Of a stretch of DNA of 9,149 bases, positions 5,989-9,149 are shown piece by piece. The DNA is taken from contig JBFLVQ010000385.1 of the NCBI GenBank assembly GCA_040758525.1, forward strand, positions 1-9,149, read 5' to 3'. The first letter of the stretch is position 1. Each line of letters opens with the position of its first letter. This stretch comes from JBFLVQ01 sp040758525 (GTDB taxonomy: Bacteria > Acidobacteriota > Blastocatellia > Chloracidobacteriales > JADJPF01). The notes below the pieces were generated by a model that ran no database searches, was not told the origin of the DNA, and was given only the letters and a program-made list of their open reading frames with translations. A program made the position numbers and the translations under genes.

Positions 5989-7260
5989 ATGATATCTGAA
6001 ACTCATAAAACGATTGACGCTGTTTGGAGAATAGAGTCGGCCAGGCTTATTGCTGGTCTTGCACGGATCGTACGCGATATTGGCCTGGCCGAGGATCTTG
6101 CACAAGATGCGCTGGTCATTGCACTTGAGCAGTGGCCAGAGTCGGGAATCCCGAACAATCCGGGTGCTTGGCTAATGGCCACGGCAAAGCATCGTGCAAT
6201 TGATCGATTGCGGCGAAACATATTGTTGGAGCGCAAGCATGAGGAGCTAGGTCATGAACTCGAACTGCATCAGAAATTTGCTCAATCAGATTTAGAGACT
6301 GTGATTGATGATGACATCAGCGACGATCTGCTGCGCCTTATCTTCACGGCCTGTCATCCAGTACTTTCTACGGAAGCACGTGCGGCACTCACACTACGAC
6401 TGCTAGGCGGTTTGACTACTGAAGAGATCGCGCGTGCTTTCCTCATTCCTGAGGCCACCATTGCCCAGCGTATTGTCCGAGCCAAACGGACACTTGCAGA
6501 GGCGCATGTTCCCTTCGAAGTTCCACGTAGTGAAGATCGCGTCGCCCGTCTGTCATCAGTACTAGAGGTCATTTACCTTATCTTCAATGAAGGCTACGCG
6601 GCAACTGCTGGTGAAGACTGGATACGACCGGCACTGTGTGAGGAGGCGCTTCGTCTAGGGCGTATACTGGCTGAACTTGTTCCCCAAGAGTCTGAGGTTC
6701 ATGGTCTGGTTGCACTGATGGAGATACAGGCATCACGTATACGAGCACGGGTCGGCCCGTCAGGGGAGCCTATCCTGCTTCTAGACCAAAACCGTGCACG
6801 CTGGGATCAGCTTCTTATTCGCCGAGGACTGGCAGCGCTTGAGCGAGTAGAAAAACTTGGTGGTGCATTTGGACCATACGCATTACAAGCTGCCATTGCT
6901 GCTTGTCATGCACGAGCGCGTACCTCAGAAGAAACGGATTGGGCACGTATCTTAGCGCTCTATGATGCACTCGCCCAGATCGTGCCATCACCGATTGTAG
7001 AACTAAATCGTGCTGTTGTGCTTGCGATCGTGTATGGTCCAGCCGCAGGGCTTGAACTCATTGATACGCTAACTGCGGAGCCATCGCTAAAGAACTACCA
7101 TTTACTGCCCAGTGTACGTGGCGACCTGTTGGTAAAGCTTGGTCGCCTTGATGAGGCCTGTGTAGAGTTTAAGCGTGCCGCTATGCTCACACAAAATGTT
7201 CGCGAGCGCAAACTTCTCCTGGAACGTGCCCGCGTCGCTAGTTTAGCTCAAGAATCATAA
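5989..7260 (+). CDS. ECF sigma factor with long C-terminal extension (ECF42 type)
   Basis: The 423-residue protein has an ECF sigma core: region 2 at about 10-80 (DIGLAEDLAQDALVIALEQWP, then PGAWLMATAKHRAIDRLRR) and region 4 at about 117-172 (LSTEARAALTLRLLGGLTTEEIARAF, then ATIAQRIVRAKRTL). The extra 240 residues contain the conserved DUF6596-like part at about 185-290 (VIYLIFNEGYAA, LCEEALRLGRILAEL, LLDQNRARWDQLLI) and TPR-like helices at about 295-415 (YDALAQIVPSPIVELNRAVVLA, then LGRLDEACVEFKRAAMLT). This is the ECF42 architecture, where the extension is thought to stand in for an anti-sigma factor; none is encoded beside it. No Shine-Dalgarno sequence precedes the ATG, and the DGPF stop is only 11 bases upstream, so translation probably depends on coupling. 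Promoter choice is probably its own operon plus distant DGPF genes. Only the sequence family is directly seen. Confidence 0.93.
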   Translation: MISETHKTIDAVWRIESARLIAGLARIVRDIGLAEDLAQDALVIALEQWPESGIPNNPGAWLMATAKHRAIDRLRRNILLERKHEELGHELELHQKFAQSDLETVIDDDISDDLLRLIFTACHPVLSTEARAALTLRLLGGLTTEEIARAFLIPEATIAQRIVRAKRTLAEAHVPFEVPRSEDRVARLSSVLEVIYLIFNEGYAATAGEDWIRPALCEEALRLGRILAELVPQESEVHGLVALMEIQASRIRARVGPSGEPILLLDQNRARWDQLLIRRGLAALERVEKLGGAFGPYALQAAIAACHARARTSEETDWARILALYDALAQIVPSPIVELNRAVVLAIVYGPAAGLELIDTLTAEPSLKNYHLLPSVRGDLLVKLGRLDEACVEFKRAAMLTQNVRERKLLLERARVASLAQES

Positions 7261-7262
7261 CC

Positions 7263-7299
7263 AATTGTGTAAATAGTAACTTTCCCTTCCGACACAATT
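7263..7299. repeat. Inverted repeat just after the ECF42-type gene
   Basis: AATTGTGT (7263-7270) is the exact reverse complement of ACACAATT (7292-7299), with a 21-base loop. It begins two bases after the sigma stop codon. It is AT-rich and not followed by a T run, so it is a poor intrinsic terminator; it may be a 3' stem or a regulator site in the 148-base gap before the TetR gene. Confidence 0.3.
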
Positions 7300-7354
7300 A
7301 AGACACACGATTATCGTCTCTTCTGCAGGCTCTCTGCGATACTGTTGATACTCT

Positions 7355-7372
7355 CCATACGCAACCGTATTG
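7355..7372. promoter_or_regulatory. TetR operator 1 (imperfect palindrome)
   Basis: The 18-bp site CCATACGCAACCGTATTG matches operator 2 at 15 of 18 positions and keeps the ATACG/CGTAT half-sites; six of nine pairs are self-complementary. Its right end overlaps the TTGACA -35 element. It lies exactly 40 bp upstream of operator 2, close to four helical turns, so two dimers could bind the same face. Confidence 0.72.
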
Positions 7373-7398
7373 ACAAAAGATAGATCTGGTTGTACCAT
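7370..7398 (+). promoter_or_regulatory. Promoter of the TetR operon, nested between the operators
   Basis: Consensus -35 TTGACA (7370-7375), a 17-base spacer and -10 TACCAT (7393-7398, four of six matches) form a good housekeeping-type promoter. Operator 1 overlaps the -35 and operator 2 overlaps the -10 and the start site. The expected start near 7404-7406 lies only 3-5 bases before the ATG, giving a nearly leaderless mRNA. Confidence 0.65.
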
Positions 7399-7412
7399 AC
7401 GGCACCGTATGG
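7395..7412. promoter_or_regulatory. TetR operator 2 (near-perfect palindrome over the start codon)
   Basis: CCATACGG and CCGTATGG are exact reverse complements around a central CA (eight of nine pairs). The site covers the -10 element, the predicted transcription start and the TetR ATG at 7409. A bound dimer would block initiation, so negative autoregulation is the natural reading. Confidence 0.8.
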
Positions 7413-7999
7413 AAAATTCAAATTTAAGCAGAGAAGATTGGTTACGTGCCGCCCGCCTTGCCTTGTTAAAAGGTGGGCCAGCAGCAGTACGGATAGAGAA
7501 GATTGCTCGTGACTTAAAGATCACAAAAGGCAGTTTTTATTGGCACTTCAAAGATCGTGAAGAGCTTTTTGAAGCCTTACTACATGAATGGGAAGAAGAG
7601 AAGAGCCTATTGGTCAATGTTATTAGCAAAAATAATCTTGCCGAGGCAATGAGCAGCCTCTTTAATGAGTTGCAGCAACGAGTGATCTTGAGTGAGAGAG
7701 GTGAATGGCCGTCAGATGCAGCTATTTTTGCTTGGGCTTCAGTATCACCAAAAGTTGCTAAACGTGTCAACAAAGAGGAGCAAAGAAGAATAGAGCTACT
7801 CAAACAGTTGATAGGTGTACCGGAACTGGCTGAGTATATCTACATGGCTTATCTTGGCTTTATACTGCGGCGGCGACGTGTGCCGGCAGCGGTTAAGAAC
7901 TTTCCTATTCTCGCCAATATTTCAACTGAGCTGGCCTTATCCTCTCAACCTAAGGTTAACACAAGAAAGGCTAAATCAAAGGTATATAGTGAGAGTTAA
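7409..7999 (+). CDS. TetR/AcrR-family transcriptional repressor
   Basis: The 196-residue protein has the TetR_N DNA-binding domain at about 8-56: WLRAARLALLKGG, then IEKIARDLKITKGSFYWHFKDREEL, where GSFYWHF is the usual end of the helix-turn-helix. The rest (57-196) is an all-helical ligand and dimer domain with a basic tail (KVNTRKAKSKVYSES). The length is normal for the family. The ATG at 7409 is chosen because the longer frame opens with TTG at 7370, which is part of the -35 element, and because the helix begins at the expected distance from this ATG. No ribosome site precedes it; together with the predicted start of transcription this suggests leaderless translation. It probably represses itself and the membrane-protein gene 44 bases downstream. 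The ligand is unknown. Confidence 0.93.
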   Translation: MENSNLSREDWLRAARLALLKGGPAAVRIEKIARDLKITKGSFYWHFKDREELFEALLHEWEEEKSLLVNVISKNNLAEAMSSLFNELQQRVILSERGEWPSDAAIFAWASVSPKVAKRVNKEEQRRIELLKQLIGVPELAEYIYMAYLGFILRRRRVPAAVKNFPILANISTELALSSQPKVNTRKAKSKVYSES

Positions 8000-8031
8000 A
8001 CGATAAGACACACCTAGAACAATGGTGTAAT

Positions 8032-8037
8032 AGGGGA
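8032..8037 (+). promoter_or_regulatory. Ribosome binding site of the membrane-protein gene
   Basis: AGGGGA stands 6 bases before the ATG at 8044, a good spacing. It contrasts with the TetR gene upstream, which has no such site, so the second gene can be translated independently on the same mRNA. Confidence 0.6.
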
Positions 8038-8043
8038 AATTAT

Positions 8044-8445
8044 ATGGTCTCTAAAGTGCTAGTCACTATTGGTATTTTAGTTTATGGACTGGTTGTACCA
8101 ATGCTGGAATTAAACAATACCCATGTATTTAATCCAGATTGGGTTCCACATGCACGAATACATGAAGTTTGGCAATTGACCACCAATACCTCGGTAGCGC
8201 TGTTCTGCCTGTGGCTGGTTTGGATCAAGAAAGAGATACGGTTACCAAGTGCATTGGCTATGTTGATTACCGGAGGATTTCTTTTTGCCTACGCAATACA
8301 AGATATTTACGGTGGCTCAATGAAGCATTCGGATGGCAGCGAGAAGACTCTAATGGGTCTCAATATTGGTCTAGTCGGGTTCGGTCTCGTTTTTATTATC
8401 TCCATCATTGCTATTATTCTTAATAATCGCCGAAGGGTAGTCTGA
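8044..8445 (+). CDS. Small four-helix integral membrane protein, function unknown
   Basis: The 133-residue protein is almost entirely membrane helices at about 4-22, 46-63, 67-88 and 104-127, ending in a basic tail (NNRRRVV) that suggests a cytoplasmic C-terminus. Between helices 1 and 2 lies a distinctive polar loop, NNTHVFNPDWVPHARIHEVW, rich in His, Asn and Trp and probably the functional site. I recall similar loops in small DUF6640-like membrane proteins, but I am not sure of that assignment. AGGGGA 6 bases upstream supports this ATG. The gene follows the TetR gene by 44 bases with no terminator between, so it is probably in the same operon and under the repressor's control. That arrangement fits a membrane protein induced by a small compound, but transport or enzymatic activity cannot be told from the sequence. 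Confidence 0.82.
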   Translation: MVSKVLVTIGILVYGLVVPMLELNNTHVFNPDWVPHARIHEVWQLTTNTSVALFCLWLVWIKKEIRLPSALAMLITGGFLFAYAIQDIYGGSMKHSDGSEKTLMGLNIGLVGFGLVFIISIIAIILNNRRRVV

Positions 8446-8465
8446 CAATGATAGCGATAAGGGTT

Positions 8466-9149
8466 TTACTGTTTAGGATGGCGTAAGAAAAACTCCCACA
8501 TTAGATCGGTGGCAGAGATTTCTTGGGTAGGATCGTCAGCCCAGGGCAAGTATTTCTTACCACCAGGCCAGGCATGACCACCACCTTTGATAGTATAAAG
8601 GACAACTTCACTGCCATTACGGCCGCCAGAGTAGGTATCCATAACAATATTACCTTTTTCTATGTGCTGTGGCTTTGTTGCGCACTTATTGTGATCTACC
8701 CAAAAAGAGACAGCATAAGCGACAGAATTGTCTGTTCTAGGGTGAGGGTCGGCCTTTTTCTTCGGTTTGCCACCTTCATAAAGCACATGTTGGTCGGCAG
8801 TACCATGGAAAATGATCATCGATACTGGTTGAAAGGGAGCACATTCCAAGTTGAGTGCCCCAGCTACTGGCGCGATTGCAGCGATCTTGTCAGAAAGCTC
8901 ACAGGCAAGGCGATAACTCATCATGGCACCATTCGATAATCCTGTTGCATAGATATGCTTACTGTCCACATTGTAATCTTTTTTCATCTTTTCGATTACC
9001 ATACGCAGAAAACCTACATCATCAATTTTATTATCCAGTGCATAACCACAGCAATTACCAGCATTCCAGGTGAGTAGACGGTCTTCCAGTGGCCCTGTGC
9101 CACTGGGATAAACAACAATGAAATTCTCTTTGTCGGCCTTGTCACTGAA
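8466..9149 (-). CDS. PHB-depolymerase-like/LpqC-type esterase (alpha/beta hydrolase), 5' end beyond the window
   Basis: The open frame runs from the TAA at 8468-8466 through to the right edge, so the gene continues past 9149; 227 C-terminal residues are visible. Motifs of the esterase_PHB/LpqC family appear in order: IVVYPSGTG and LTWNAGNCCGYALDNKIDDV (visible residues about 10-45), the nucleophile Ser72 in GLSNGAMMSY, the acid region HGTADQHVLYEGG, and the catalytic His in GGGHAWPGG near the end, closing with a WEFFLRHP helix. These enzymes hydrolyse ester bonds, such as poly-3-hydroxybutyrate or feruloyl and acetyl esters, and many are secreted; the signal peptide, if any, is outside the window. 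A methionine at 9002 is internal, because the CCGYAL and VVYPSGT motifs lie upstream of it. It converges on the membrane-protein gene with 20 bases between stops and no visible terminator. Confidence 0.92.
   Translation of the reverse strand, partial: FSDKADKENFIVVYPSGTGPLEDRLLTWNAGNCCGYALDNKIDDVGFLRMVIEKMKKDYNVDSKHIYATGLSNGAMMSYRLACELSDKIAAIAPVAGALNLECAPFQPVSMIIFHGTADQHVLYEGGKPKKKADPHPRTDNSVAYAVSFWVDHNKCATKPQHIEKGNIVMDTYSGGRNGSEVVLYTIKGGGHAWPGGKKYLPWADDPTQEISATDLMWEFFLRHPKQ

Noticed and set aside
7370..7408. TTG start extending the TetR protein by 13 residues
   Set aside because: The TTG is the first part of a consensus -35 hexamer, the extra residues do not look like a TetR N-terminus, and the transcript is predicted to begin after this point.
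7255..7524. 89-codon minus-strand open frame
   Set aside because: It covers the TetR operators and start antisense and has no family features.
8523..8939. 138-codon plus-strand open frame inside the esterase
   Set aside because: It is antisense to the catalytic region of a clear alpha/beta hydrolase and has no domain of its own.
8466..9002. Esterase starting at the methionine at 9002
   Set aside because: The frame stays open to the right edge and encodes family motifs upstream of this methionine (VVYPSGTG, NAGNCCGYAL), so the gene is cut by the window and does not start there.
1..9149. CRISPR array, tRNA, rRNA, insertion sequence or phage genes
   Set aside because: No regularly spaced repeats, tRNA-like folds, transposase motifs or phage structural motifs were found by reading both strands.

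Overview
The window looks like a moderate-GC piece of a free-living, large-genome bacterium. Expanded sets of membrane anti-sigma factors, ECF-type sigma factors and TPR-CHAT proteins are common in Acidobacteriota, especially Blastocatellia. I suggest that origin by inference from gene types; there is no rRNA or other marker to confirm it.

Layout. Bases 1-164 are an intergenic stretch with weak hairpins. Bases 165-5088 hold three genes on the minus strand, read in the order sigma factor (5088 to 4447), membrane-anchored zinc-less anti-sigma-like protein (4342 to 3377), and large TPR-CHAT putative peptidase with an N-terminal signal or anchor (3311 to 165). Bases 5089-5551 contain no intact gene. 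They hold a 3' remnant of a VOC/glyoxalase-fold gene on the minus strand, a hairpin, a short palindrome and a good candidate ECF promoter pointing right. Bases 5552-7260 are a two-gene plus-strand operon: a DGPF/YCII-family protein and an ECF sigma factor with a long C-terminal helical/TPR extension (ECF42 type). Bases 7355-8445 are a second plus-strand unit: a TetR-family repressor, preceded by two near-identical operators around a strong promoter, followed by a small four-helix membrane protein. A polyhydroxybutyrate-depolymerase-like (LpqC-type) esterase on the minus strand, cut by the right edge, converges on it.

How the genes work together. There are three self-contained regulatory modules side by side. 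In the first, an anti-sigma protein probably senses something outside the cytoplasm, and a CHAT peptidase predicted to face the same compartment is encoded last in the operon; a link through proteolysis is possible but untested. In the second, the ECF42-type sigma factor has no anti-sigma partner beside it, as is usual for that group, and probably drives its own operon from a TGTCGA-N17-CGAC site upstream of the DGPF gene. In the third, the TetR protein probably represses its own operon from paired operators, one of which covers the start codon of a transcript predicted to be nearly leaderless. The membrane protein is the likely regulated output.
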